64,000 nucleotides of DNA from Imbricaverruca yamaguchii (taxonomy: Eukaryota; Arthropoda; Thecostraca; Neoverrucidae): the NCBI GenBank assembly GCA_034440575.1, contig JAOTOL010001274.1, positions 455,685 to 519,684 on the forward strand, in the 5' to 3' direction. Below are positions 24,853-35,410 of this stretch, piece after piece. The stretch's first letter is position 1; every line of letters begins with the position of its first letter. The position numbers and the translations under genes were made by a program. The notes beneath the pieces are model-generated. The model saw nothing but the letters and a program-made list of their open reading frames with translations, did no database searches and was not told where the DNA came from.

Positions 24853-26087
24853 ACTTCAGAAAATTAAACAAGGTGACCAAGAAAAACAGCTACCCACTCC
24901 CCCTCATTGAGGACATCCTTGCTTCTTTGAGAGGTGCGAAGTTCTTTTCGTCTTTGGATTTGAAGGCTGGTTATAGGGAAATTCCGATGTCAGAGGAGAG
25001 CATCCCCAAAACAGCATTCACGTGTTTTCTAGGCCTGTGGAACTTTCGCAAAATGCCGTTTAGCATCTGTAACGCCCCATCTAAGTTCATGGACTTAATG
25101 AATAAGGTGTTGTCTGGAATTCAAAATCAGGTTGCAACTGCCTACATCGATGACATAATAGTATACTCGAAAACCTTTGAGGAACATTTGGCTCATCTCG
25201 AAGAAGTTTTTCGCCGTCTACGTGAAGCGAAGCTGAAGTTGAAGCTTTCTAAATGTGATTTCTTGAAAGAAAAAGTGGAGTACTTGGGACACGTAGTGGC
25301 CGCTTCTGGCATCAAGCCAAACCCTGAGAAGGTTGAAGCTATTCAGCATATGGCAGCCCCGATTAACGTCAAAGGAGTCCGCTCATTTGTCGGTATGTGT
25401 TCATACTACCGACGCTTCAGCTAAATTTCTACGCCACTTATAAGCCTCACGAAGAAACGTGCGAAATTTGATTGGACCGACGAGTGTGAACATGCTTTCG
25501 AAACACTGAAACACAAATTAGCTTCAGCACCAGTACTGGCGTACCTTGACATCACGAAAGACTACAAATCATATACGGACGCCTCACAGACAGCTGTTGG
25601 AGCAGTTTTAGTATAGGAACATGAAGGAAACGAACGAGTAATACAGTACCTGTCGAAACAGTTGAACGAAACCCAACGTAAATGGGCAACCATATTGAAA
25701 GAAGCGTAGGCGACAGTCTGGAGCGTATGGAAATTACACCAATAATTGTAAGGATCGAAATTCACCATTTTGAATGATCACCGTCCGCTGACCTTTATGA
25801 ACCTGTCAGAGATGAAGAATCCAATGGTTCAGAGGTGGGCGATCATGCTTCCAGAGCACAATTGTGAAGTAGTATATATCAAAGGAACCAAAAATGTCGT
25901 TGCAGACCATTTCAGTAGAATGCAGGAATCCGATCAAGACGTGAATGTCATCTACTCAGACCATGTTCCCATGGGCGATCTCCGCCAAACCGAGTTCACC
26001 AAGCCAGAGGAACAGCTTAGCAGAGAAACGAAATTCAAGGACATTAATAAAATGGGAAAACATAGAGGAGCTTCAAAAGGCCGATGA
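24843..26087 (+). pseudogene. pol: Gypsy pol part 2: reverse transcriptase palm and RNase H
   Basis: The frame picks up with DFRKLN and continues through LDLKAGY, FRKMPF and the catalytic YIDD box (25143-25154). In-frame stops occur at 25424, near 25615 and near 25709. RNase H motifs lie between and after them: YTDAS near 25575, LNDHRPL near 25770 and the final VADHFSR. These domains copy element RNA into DNA and remove the RNA strand. Nonsense codons rule out a full-length product here. Confidence 0.85.
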
Positions 26088-27122
26088 GGACCTAGGAAAT
26101 CTTCGAAAAATCATGAATGACAAAAATAACGGAGATTATCGAGACATAGTTTTGCATTATATGGAGTTGGACAGACTCATCTACAAAGTCAGCGACGGAC
26201 CTCGATGTGGGCCATTTCCAGGCTTACAACTATGCGTGCCTAAATGTCTGAGACAAGAAGTATTGAAGGAGCTGCACGAAGGTTTTTTTTTGCAGGGCAC
26301 ATGGAACTGGCGAAAACTTACGAAAAGCCTAAATTTAGATATTATTGGAGTGGAATGTGGAGACACAGTGACTTTCCTCAAGGCTTGCGTGCCTTGCACA
26401 GGACGCAGGGCCAAGGCAGCACCCGCCCCGATGCAGGAGTGCCAGTACCTCACTATCCCTTTGAAATGATTGCTATTGACACTTGTGGACCGTACCCAGA
26501 AACGCAAATAGGTAACCGCTACGTAAAAACGATTATCGACTTGTTTTCCTCGTGGCCTGAACGTTTTTGGACAGCATGAAAGGACGCTCACACCGTCGTA
26601 AAAATCCTTATGGAAGAAATCATTCCACGCCACTCATGTCCACGAGTCATCCTCTCTGACTTAGGATCCGAGTTCAGAAATGCAGTTCTTGATGAATTGG
26701 AAACGTGTCTAAACATTCGCCATATCACAACTAGCGCGTATAGGCCGCAATCTAACGGCCGTTGCGAACGTTATCACCGGTGCCAAAATGACATATTGGC
26801 AAAAACAATCAACAAAAATCAAGATGATTGCGACACAAAAAATCCCGCCACTCTTGCCGCTTATCGGACTGCAAACATTGGAAGCTCCGGAACCCTTTCG
26901 CCTTTCTTTGCACTATATGGCAGAGACCCCGTTCTCCCTTCGGACAATTTGCTCCAGCCAAAAGTAAAATATTATGGGGAGGACTATGTCCAAAAAATGC
27001 TGAACAATTTGCATGAAGCTTACAGCCACGTGAAAACGCACATTGTCGAGAGCCTTGAGAGGAACCGAGAGTACGCTGACCGAAAATCCAAACCGCGAAA
27101 CTTCAAAACTGGAGATCCCGTA
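26040..27122 (+). pseudogene. pol: Gypsy pol part 3: integrase
   Basis: After a frameshift near 26050 the HHCC zinc-binding region begins (LHEG, GHMELAKTY, then C..C in ACVPC). It is split over two frames around 26280-26400. The catalytic core follows: the first Asp in IDTCGP (26478), the second in LSDLGSE (26658) and the Glu in NGRCERYH (26766), giving the expected D-35-E spacing. A nonsense codon lies at about 26578. Integrase joins the element DNA to the host chromosome. All three catalytic acids are still encoded although the frame is broken. Confidence 0.85.
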
Positions 27123-27935
27123 TAGTATTATGACACAACCGTACAACCTGGCACGTCGCCAAAATTATCGCTCCCCTGGAAACCCTACTTTCGGATTTTC
27201 AAGCAGACTAGCCCAGTAAATTATGTGATTAGGAATCAGATCACCGGTAAGACCCGACTGGTACATGCCCAGAAACTACGACTAGCGGACCCAAACACAG
27301 CCTGGGAAACCACCAAGGATTCCGACGAGCCAATGAACCAGAAGTATCTAGAGAAAGCGTCAAAGTTAGACAGTACAGCCCCTGAACGAGTGCAGCCTTC
27401 TAGGTTAGCCAAACGGGCCGAGGCCGGCCCTGATTACAGTCCCTGTGAGGATTGTTCCATGGATGTATGCAGCCCGCCGAGAACAAAGGATGATGAAACC
27501 GCTGAGTTCACAGAGCCCATGCCGGGTTCAGTGCAACCATCTCCGGTCGAGTCTGACCTGCCGGAAAGAGCACCTCTCACCTGGCCAGCGGATGCAGCTG
27601 AGCAATCACCGGCATCAAGTGACACCGAGACAGACATTCCTTTGTCTGAACAAGTTCAGAGGAACAAAAGGCCATTGCCGTCGACCAATGAGTCTGACGA
27701 CGATGCCCCACTTCCGGAATTAGTTCAACGAAACAAAAGGACCACTCCTCTCTTCGAGCGATTCCGAAGATAATCTACCCCTATCAGAGTTAGCAGAACG
27801 TATAAAACGACCACTGCCCAAGTCCAGTGATTCAGACCTTGAAAATTCGCAGTCGCAATTAGCAAAACGTCCGAAGCCGCCAATTAGCTAGTCGGAAGAT
27901 GAAATTCCGCTTCCAGAATTAGCAAGACACTTGCA
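27123..27935 (+). pseudogene. pol: Integrase C-terminus: GPY/F module and repeated acidic/basic tail
   Basis: A stop at 27123 (GDPV*) is followed in the same frame by a GPY/F-like module (LSLPWKPYFRIF, VNYVIRN, VHAQKLRL), known in Gypsy integrases as a C-terminal DNA- or chromatin-contacting module. Beyond it lies a tail of about 200 codons. Its last third is a degenerate repeat of about 24-26 residues with an acidic Ser/Asp part, a PL[PS]EL core and a basic [QE]R.KRP part, about five copies, the last ones after a frameshift near 27765. I do not know this tail from characterised elements. Confidence 0.6.
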
Positions 27936-28109
27936 GGATTCGACTGAAAGCCCAGTGAGGCCAGTCCCGGAAAAGCGACCTTTCGTGGAATCATCTGATG
28001 ATCGTCCTCCGTGCAAACTTCAAATTCACGATGACTCTGCTACTCCCACCGATTACGAAGCTGATGTCGACCGTGTCGACGTCACGGCTAATAAAGCTAG
28101 CGCCTTTGC

Positions 28110-28320
28110 GAGCTTTGTTCTCTCGGGGTGCTGCTGCTGCCACCGTTGCCGCAGAACAGGTCCCTCGGGTGGCTGCTGCTGCCACCGTTGCCGCAGAACA
28201 GGTCTCTCGGGTGGCTGCTGCTGCCACCACCGCCACTGATCCGCCCTCCCGGGTCGTTGCTGCTGCCACCGAAGCCACCGCTCTAATAGCTGCCTCCGCC
28301 GCGGCCGGCAGCGACGAGCC
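28110..28320. repeat. 42-bp tandem repeat
   Basis: ctgctgctgccaccgttgcc followed by gcagaacaggtccctcggg occurs about 2.5 times and then degenerates. One plus frame reads AAAATVAAEQVPRV repeats. It sits where the 3' end of the Gypsy element would be expected and may be part of it. Confidence 0.7.
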
Positions 28321-28339
28321 TCTCTCAGCCACAGACCTA

Positions 28340-28760
28340 CCACGGGCGGATCCAGGAATGTTTATGGGACACATTCCCTCGAGGGGACACCTTCTGGGTC
28401 CCTCCATAGGAAAAAGTCCGTTCTGCCGGGTGGACCGTAAGGGGCATTTGGTCACGTAAGCACACCTTCACGCCTGTGCTTACCGAAGGATCTTTTTTTT
28501 TGTCTGGAGGGAGCACTTTTCCCTGAAGGTCTTCGGGCGATTACGAGAAATGGGGAACCTTGTGCCGTTCCTAAAGAAGTCGTAAGAGCTTTTCTTCCCC
28601 CAGAGAAACAATGCTCCCTACTTACAATTAGCGCTACGACTCGCAAGGGCGGATCCAGACATTTTAACGGGGACACTTCTCCGGAGGGGTCGTTTCTTCG
28701 GAGGGCCCCCTCTGGCTGGAAATTCGTGCAGGGGTGGGGGTGCACTCCAACGCACTAAAA
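28340..28760. repeat. Two diverged copies of a GGGCGGATCCAG-starting motif
   Basis: gggcggatccaggaatgttt (from 28346) and gggcggatccagacatttta (from 28645) each continue with ggggacac and a ggagggtcc-type word. They resemble the ends of a cut-and-paste element, and a related word is at 15316-15343. No transposase is visible. Confidence 0.4.
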
Positions 28761-28854
28761 GAGCGCATTTCTCTCTCAGTTGGACGCACGTGTCTTAAGC
28801 ACTTACCCCCACGCCCTCCTCTGGACCCGACGTCCTACTGACCCATTCTCCCCT

Positions 28855-28995
28855 CAGACGCCTCATTCCTGACGCCTATGGACCCGGACGTCCTCGCCCC
28901 TGACGCCTGTGGACCCGGACGTCCTCACCCTTGACGCTATGGACCCGGACGTCCTGAAGCTATGGACCCGGACGTTCTCGACCTTAACGTCTATG
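28855..28995. repeat. 31-bp minisatellite (gacgcctatggacccggacg)
   Basis: About five imperfect copies, with units shortened at the right end. Confidence 0.75.
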
Positions 28996-29430
28996 GATGT
29001 ACGTACACTGAGCGAAGCAGGGGAAGGAAACGACCATGGACCTGGATCGCTTCGTCTGGCTGCGTGCCGGGCCCTCTGACCTGATAGGATGTTGGTGCCT
29101 CTCAAAGTTCTGGGAAAGAACTTTGAGAACTTTCCCCCTAGCGAAATTGCAGGTCCATCACGGATTATAATCCCGTTACTCCCCTATGTATTCCTCGCCC
29201 CATGAAAATGTCCTTTTCGGCATTGCGGAGCGGTTCAAGATTATGTCTGATAATAAATATACAATATTCGTCAGTAAGTAACCACAAATATGTTAAATTT
29301 CTGCATAGCAATGGACGGCGTCTCTCAGTCTAGGATCGGCTTTCGTTTAACACCTGCATATCTTTCTAGGATAAATGCAAGCCATCGTTCTGATAAGAGG
29401 TCCCATGAGCATAAAACCTGCACCGTTCGT
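28996..29430. other. Intergenic, nothing recognised
   Basis: No supported feature. Confidence 0.45.
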
Positions 29431-29439
29431 CAAAAAGAT

Positions 29440-30063
29440 CAGACGTAACTCATCATACAGAAGTGAGGAAGTGATCAGGAAGCTTTACTGTGCATATGTC
29501 AGGCCACATTTGGAATAATGCATCGAAGCTTGGTCTCATAGGTATCAAAAAGATTGTTGGCTTTTAGAGAGTACAAAAGAGGGCCACAAAAATGGTTAAT
29601 GGCATCAGCAACCTGGTATATGAGGAAAGATTGAAGAAATTGAATGTTTTCACTTAGATATAGAAGGCTGAGAGGAGATCTCATCGACGTCTTTAAATTT
29701 GTACATGGTCTGGAGAGGGGATACCTTGGGGAAATGCTCGAATTGAACAGAAATTATGCAATTAGAGGTCATAAATTCAAAATTAAAATTAACCACAGTA
29801 GAACAAGGTTAAAGCAGACTTTCTTCACCAACAGGGTAGTAGAACACTGGAACCAGCTGCCAGAAAACATTGTCAGTAGCAGCACATTGAGCATCTTTAA
29901 AAACAGCATAGACAAGCATTATAAGAATAGAGGGCTTGCTTTTCAGTATTACAGGGAGGGCTGATTGACATATTTGGTGGGCGACTGGTGCAGTGTACAG
30001 AGTGCAACCAAGAAGGACCCTTGTGGCTCATAGTTGCACTAATCTTTTATGTCTTTATTTCTG
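29440..30063 (+). pseudogene. 5'-truncated LINE 3' end, copy 2
   Basis: It starts in the late reverse-transcriptase/thumb region (YCAYVRPHLE, interrupted by a stop at about 29518), then RRLRGDLIDVFKFVHG, NRVVEHWNQLPENIV and STLSIFKNSID to the natural end. The 3' UTR matches copy 1 (21851-22246) almost base for base and ends in ctttatgtcttt. Several stops and frameshifts lie upstream of 29644. The family is CR1-like by its C-terminal motifs. Confidence 0.8.
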
Positions 30064-30685
30064 TATGGCAGAGCCTACCTACCCTGGCTTGGTTGCCAGT
30101 GACCTAGATCTCCACTCAGTGGAGATGTAGCGGAGCGAGTACGCTATCCATCTAGCGGCCATCATTTTTGGGCGCACGCCTGCCATCTAGCGGCTGAGAA
30201 CTAGTCGTTCGCTCCTTTGATGCTAGATGTCAGTGAAGCGAGTGCAGGTATCCAGGTTCGGTTCATCTCGTTTCTCCGCTCATCCCCAATGCTCTGTGTC
30301 CAGTAGCCATTTGACATAATAGCCTTCCACTTCATTGAGCCGATTTACCTGTATGCTTATCTCACTTGCATTTGCTTTCCCATAGCTCCGTACCTTAGTG
30401 TCTTAGCTAGAACCTACTGTGTCTTCTAGTCCGCATGAATTGTCGATACGTCATGCCAATACAGAATCTTTGTCACGTTCTGGCGAAAATTATGTTGGTT
30501 TGCGGGGAAAGCCGAGGCGGCGGCGTGAACGCGTCAGCGTCGCCGCTGAACCCCACTTCTTTCTCCTTCTGTCCTAAGGGAGGCGTCCGGACCGCACTGA
30601 TGGAATGGTACAGCCAAGCTGTGCACATTTCAGGTGTTATTTGGCAACGACGTCTCCCTGTGACTTTCCCAGATCCTTTACGCCT
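30064..30685. other. Intergenic, with a repeated catctagcggc word
   Basis: catctagcggc occurs twice near 30150-30195. A long plus-strand frame over 30435-31052 is antisense to the esterase-like frame and is not supported. Confidence 0.4.
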
Positions 30686-30689
30686 ACTC

Positions 30690-31040
30690 TCACACACACA
30701 CGCCCACAGGCGCTACAGAGACTCCGGCCTCAGGCAGAATAGCTGCTACAATGGCTCTGGTATTGCTATGCTTCAGGGTGGCCAGAAGGGCCCTGTAGTC
30801 TTGCAGGAGCTCTTCCCTCCTAGCAGGACCCATGTTATTTACTCTTACCTGCACTACAACTGCACTAAACTGGTGCTCACTGGTGGCCTGTGCCACCAGT
30901 GGAACCAAGTCTTTGACATTGGCAACAGGCCTGGTGATGCACCTCCTGCTGTTCCGACCTTCACAGACCCCCACCTAAATGTCGCACACGAGAGTTGCCT
31001 ACGACCAGCACTGTCTCTTTGCTACTATCCTGGGGGCAGC
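30690..31040 (-). pseudogene. SGNH/GDSL-esterase-like fragment
   Basis: On the minus strand LVVGNSRVRHL resembles block I of SGNH hydrolases (GDS), although Asp is Asn here. A frameshift near 30968 is followed by VANVKDLVPLV, FSAVVVQVRVNNMG (position of the GxND block) and LLQDYRALLATLK. This arrangement is typical of the esterase-like domain in some LINE ORF1 proteins and related multi-copy sequences. With the frameshift and altered motif residues it is probably not active. It sits just downstream of the zinc-finger cluster's 3' flank. Confidence 0.5.
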
Positions 31041-31159
31041 GTACTATATTAACCCCGAAGTTCACAAGCGCGAGGGCATCCCATACGCCCGAGTAATTAT
31101 GCCTTCGGTGCAAAAAGGAAAGTATAGCAGGTAAATTCGTATTGGACATGTGGTCGTTG

Positions 31160-31480
31160 AGCCCTAATTTCCTCGCACGGTGATGCAGGTTCTCCGAAGT
31201 GCAAATTCGAGCTGACCTTGCTCGTAAATGTTGCACTTGCCGAGTCAGTGCTTGTCACCTCCTGGTGTGCAAAGCCTACACTATGTCCAGATACAATCGT
31301 GGAAAGACTGGCTATATTTCACCAGCACCATCCATGGTTACAACTGGCTCACAACCAATCTTGAGAACAGAATTCCGAACATTATCGTTGACAACGCCAC
31401 ACGAGTAATGTCGGTGTCAGGCGTCGTAAGAGGTCTCCTGAAACAAACTTTGACACATGACAAACTTAGCACACCCTTCC
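31160..31480 (-). repeat. Conserved 3' flank of the zinc-finger unit, copy 1 (downstream of ZNF-A)
   Basis: A block including tgtccgaagtgcaaattcga, tgttgcacttgccgagtca and caccatccatggttacaac recurs after each of the four zinc-finger exons (also 35955-36255, 46900-47150 and 50858-51158). Its position beyond the stop codons suggests 3' UTR or downstream flank copied with each unit. This copy is one of the more diverged. Confidence 0.7.
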
Positions 31481-31559
31481 ACGTCAGTTGACAAGTGCTA
31501 AACTGTTCCTCCTGATCCGTAATGTGGTGTGTTTTATTTGCAAGACCGCACCGGAGTGT

Positions 31560-32050
31560 GATGACCCACACTCCGCTGTGGGTCAGCATGTGACTGAAGT
31601 TTCACTCGACAGCAAACGACTTATCACATGTCTCACACGTACAAGGTCTCTCCGGTGAGGCTCCTCATGTGACTAACTAAGCTGGCCTTGTCAGCAAACG
31701 ACTTATCACATGTCTCACACGTACAAGATCTCTCCAGTGAGGCTCCTCATGTGACTAACTAAGCTGGCCTTGTCAGCAAACGACTTCTCACATGTCTCAC
31801 ACATGCAAGGTCTCTCCAGTGTGGCTTCTAATGTGACTAACTAAGCTAGTCTTGACAACAAACGACTTATCACACGTCTCACACGTACAAGGTCTCTCCA
31901 GTGAGGATCCTCATGTGACTAACTAAGCTGGCCTTGTCAGCAAACGACTTATCACATGTCTCACACGTACAAGGTCTCTCCAGTGTGACTCCTCATGTGA
32001 CTAAGCTAGTATTGACAGCAAACCCCCCGTCAAATGTCTCACACTTGTAG
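31560..32050 (-). pseudogene. Dead zinc-finger array with an 82-bp period
   Basis: Minus-strand units read like C2H2 fingers (CETCDKSFADKASLVSHM) but the second zinc-binding His is Leu in most. The unit length is 82 bp, measured between ttatcacatg words at 31621, 31703, 31785, 31867 and 31949, instead of the 84 bp of a real finger. Each junction lacks two bases in the linker, so the frame breaks in every unit. The shared defect means the array was amplified after the frameshift arose. It lies beyond the ZNF-A stop. Confidence 0.85.
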
Positions 32051-32055
32051 CGTCC

Positions 32056-32262
<207 letters not shown>

Positions 32263-32394
32263 TCATGTATATAACTAAGCTGGCCCTGACGGCAAATGCA
32301 CCGCCGCATTCCTCACATCGGTAAGGTTTCTCTCCAGCGTGGGTTCTCGTGTGTCGAACCAAGGCCCCGATTGAGGGAACTCTCCGGAGCATAT
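32263..32394 (-). pseudogene. Disabled C-terminal fingers of ZNF-A
   Basis: The minus strand still shows THAGEKPYRCEECG and ASLVIYMKTH, matching the penultimate fingers of ZNF-C. ZNF-A stops before them at a TGA that replaces a Gln codon. A single-base loss a few codons later shifts the frame. One zinc-binding His is Tyr here. Confidence 0.8.
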
Positions 32395-34022
32395 TCAACA
32401 CGCACATGGACGCGGTTCAGCGTGCACTCCCATATGCCGAACCAAACTCGTCCTGGCAGTGAACGACCAGCCGCACGTGTGGCACTTGTAAGGTCGCTCT
32501 CCGGTGTGGAGTCTTAGGTGTGCAACCAAGCCCTTCTTGGCAGCAAACGTCTTCCCACACGTGCCGCACTTGTAAGGTCTCCTTCCGGCGTGAGTTCCCA
32601 TGTGACTGATCAGGTTGCCTTTCTGAGAAAACGACCTGTTACACGTGCCACACCGATGGGGCCGTTCACCGGTGTGGATTTTCATATGTCTGCCCAAATA
32701 CTGCTTGAAAGAAAACCTCCTGCCGCACACGCCGCACATGTACGGCCTGTCTCCGGAGTGGACCCTCGTATGTTCAACCAAACTATTCCTGGCAGCGAAC
32801 GACCTACCGCACGCGTCGCACTTGTAAGGCTTGTCTCCGGTGTGGACCCTTATGTGTGCAACCAAACTCTTCCTGGCAGAAAACGTCTTCCCACATGTGT
32901 CGCACATATAAGGTCTCTTTCCGGCGTGAATTCCCATGTGACTAACTAGGTTGGATTTCTGAGAGAACGACCTGTTACATGTCCCGCACTTGTAAGGTCG
33001 CTCACCGGTGTGGATTCTGATATGATTAACCAAAACTGCCTTCAAATTAAACGTCCTGCCGCACGTGCCACACTTGTGAGGTTTCTCTCCGGTGTGCACT
33101 CTTATATGTGCATCCAAACTCTTCATGGCAGCAAACGCCATGTCGCATTCCTCACATTTGTAAGGTGTCTCTCGGTTGTGGACACTTACATGGAGAGCCA
33201 AATTCCTCTTGGAAGCAAACGACCTTCCGCACGTGACGCACCTGTGAGGCCTCTCTCCCGTGTGTACTCTCATATGTACAATCAAATTCCCCTTGGTAGT
33301 AAACGCCCTGTCGCACGTGCCGCATTTGTAAGGCCTCTCTCCCGTGTGGATTCTTATATGTGCACCCAAACTCGCTTTATCAGCAAACGCCCTGTCACAT
33401 TTCTCACACTTGTAAGGTCTCTCTCCAGTGTGGACTCTTAAATGTGCAACCAAACGACTCCTGGAAGTGAACGCCCTGTCGCACGCGTCGCACCTGTAAG
33501 GTCTCTCTCCGGTGTGGGCTCTGATATGTACAACCAAACTCTTCTTCACAGTAAACGCCCTGCCGCAGGCGTCGCACTTGTAAGGTCGCTCTCCGCTGTG
33601 GGTTCTCATGTGCCGAACCATATTCACATTGGCTGTAAACGTCTTGCCGCACATTTCACAGCTGTACCGTTTCTTTCCGTTGAGAGTCGTCAGGGACCTC
33701 TCCGAGTTGAACATCTGATCACTGATTATCTGGTTTGAATGTCTGCCGCGACTAAAAGCGCTATATGGCTTTGCACCCGCGTGCACTTTGCGGTGCTGAA
33801 GCAGACATCCACGTCTCTTGAACACCTTGCCACACACGTTACAGTCGTACGAACTCGCTTCCGGCTGAGTCTCGCGCTGCTGTGGTGAAGTATCGCTGGT
33901 GTCCACAGAGGAGAGACTGCTGCTGCTGTCGTTGGCACTGCTGACACCGAACTGCGATGCAATTCCAGAGGTTGTCGGCTGACCTAGAGGACGGTGCTCT
34001 CCGCAGTCAGAGCGAGACGCAC
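32395..34022 (-). CDS. ZNF-A: C2H2 zinc-finger exon, 16 fingers
   Basis: This is a nuclear sequence-specific DNA-binding protein by family, probably a transcriptional regulator; its target is unknown. The exon opens at a 3' splice site (tttcag, at 34023-34028) shared with three paralogues. It encodes about 45 residues of Ser/Thr/Gln-rich N-terminus ([20 protein letters not shown]), then an isolated finger (CNVC...HRKVH), a 35-residue linker and 15 contiguous fingers with TGERPY-type linkers. There is no in-frame ATG before the fingers, so the start codon must lie in an upstream exon. The protein ends early (EPRPCAC) where ZNF-C continues for about three more fingers. No KRAB, ZAD or BTB domain is visible. 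The helix contact residues differ from finger to finger. The exon sits upstream of its own decayed tail, in a tandem cluster with ZNF-B. Confidence 0.88.
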
Positions 34023-35091
34023 CTGAAACCCAAGCAGCGATGTGTATTCAGGAGCATGCTACCCTTGGCAGCGAAGAGGAAGTCCTGAGTTGGTCCAACA
34101 CAGGATACGTGAAACTTTGAACACTGAATCAACAAATAACATGCCTTGAAAGCGAAGAAGATAGTACGATTTCCTTTTATCATTTCAGATGCTGCGCTAT
34201 GGAACTATAAAACTATTAGCACGCGCCCTGGAAGGCCTCTGAAAATTACGCGCACCGGAGGGGTGGGGGCGGATTCCGCCCCCTTAAGACCTCAGCTCCT
34301 ATTAAAGCTGGAACAACGAAATTCGCAGGGTGGATAGGTACGGTAGTGAGCTCAATTGGGGGCAAATTGCATGACCTTAGGCCAATATCTTCAAGATCAA
34401 ATGAGGTCGACAATGTCAAAATGTTCTGCTTTTGCGCGGCTTGGCTTGTCATTGTTATGGATCGTTGTAATTGTGTTCATATGCTCCAAGGTGGGCATCG
34501 CTGTGATTGCTGTGATACAAAACTGAGCATGTTTTGGGCATTACCAATAATGCAATACAGATGCTAGACCCGACATTTGACCTCAGGTCACCTATATAGC
34601 AGGACTTTATCACGTCATTACCTTCTCCAATTACCGGAACCTGGCCGCCCGCCCGACTGCTCCGTTGGGTGGCTAGGCGCAATCGACTTCGCAAAAAAAG
34701 GAGTGAAGTGCATGAATAAAGTATGGAAACGCTTAGGCACACAATGACAGTAGTTTTCAGGACGTGTAAGGAGTAACATGCAAAGTGACATAAATCGCAT
34801 GACAGTCATTTGCATCTATAACAACATTCCCGTTGACCAAGTTTTGTTCCATCAACCTGTCATGAACTTGACCTGACTTGACCTCGGTGACCTAACATGA
34901 CTTTGAGACTATTCAACATAACAATATACATCATACAAGTCACTGGCGTTGCCAAGAACACTTCCCTTTTCCCAATATATGTGAATCGCATCAGCGCCGA
35001 TTTCTGCCGTCTGGCGCTACGATTTAAAAAAAAAACTTTAACGGCCCGTAACTCGAAAAATGTTAGGCCGATTTTTTAAAATCAAATAAAT
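34023..35091. other. Spacer upstream of ZNF-A, copy 1 of the recent duplication
   Basis: About 98% identical to 48900-49925. It includes a near-perfect short palindrome (gggggcgga t tccgccccc, 34266-34284). A 40-base stretch near 34680 differs between copies by local rearrangement. No coding frame is supported. Confidence 0.6.
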
Positions 35092-35410
35092 TTGATCCGA
35101 GTTGTTGCTGGGGTGGCTTGAGGAGCCAGGGTTCTATTGCTAAGCAGAGCTTGTTGCGTGAACCCTGGCCCCGCCACCCGATCCATGAGCTCCAGTTCAA
35201 CGGCAGAATTTAGACCGAAAGTTTAACGTGCCGCCAATGCACCGACACGGCCGCCCGGTAGCTCACCCCCGGCCTTATCGGGCCAGCTGCCAATTGACAC
35301 TCCCGGCCGGGGGCTAAATGCGAGCGCGCGAAGCGACTCGAACCCTGTGTTGCCAGGACAGGGGAGACCGGTGCAGGCCAGCGCTCTAACCAACTGAGCT
35401 ACCAGGGCGG
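35092..35410 (-). repeat. tRNA-derived SINE, copy 1
   Basis: On the minus strand the element begins GCCCTGGTAGCTCAGTTGG, with an A box (TAGCTCAGTTGG) and a B box (GGTTCGAGTC) in tRNA spacing. A body of about 230 bases follows, including GGCGGCACGTTAAAC, and an AT-rich 3' end (ATTTATTTGATTTTAAAA). The anticodon arm is imperfect, so it is a SINE rather than a tRNA gene. The same element lies at the same site in the second copy (49926-50246), so it was inserted before the recent duplication. Confidence 0.8.

Larger units (their letters stand above)
22247..28060 (+). mobile_element. Decayed Ty3/Gypsy-type LTR retrotransposon
   Basis: The internal region of a Ty3/Gypsy element is present in canonical order: gag with CCHC knuckle, protease, reverse transcriptase, RNase H, integrase and GPY/F module, which is the integrase-last order of this superfamily. 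Several nonsense codons and frameshifts make it inactive. The start at 22247 (TGGTGCCCGTGACTGCGG) resembles a primer-binding site but follows a LINE 3' end rather than an LTR. I could not find flanking LTRs on either side. Confidence 0.85.

Noticed and set aside
30435..31052. 205-codon plus-strand frame
   Set aside because: It is antisense to the esterase-like minus frame and has no recognisable domain.
35338..35410. Functional tRNA gene on the minus strand
   Set aside because: A and B boxes are good, but the anticodon arm folds poorly and a SINE body with an AT-rich tail follows. It is treated as a SINE head.
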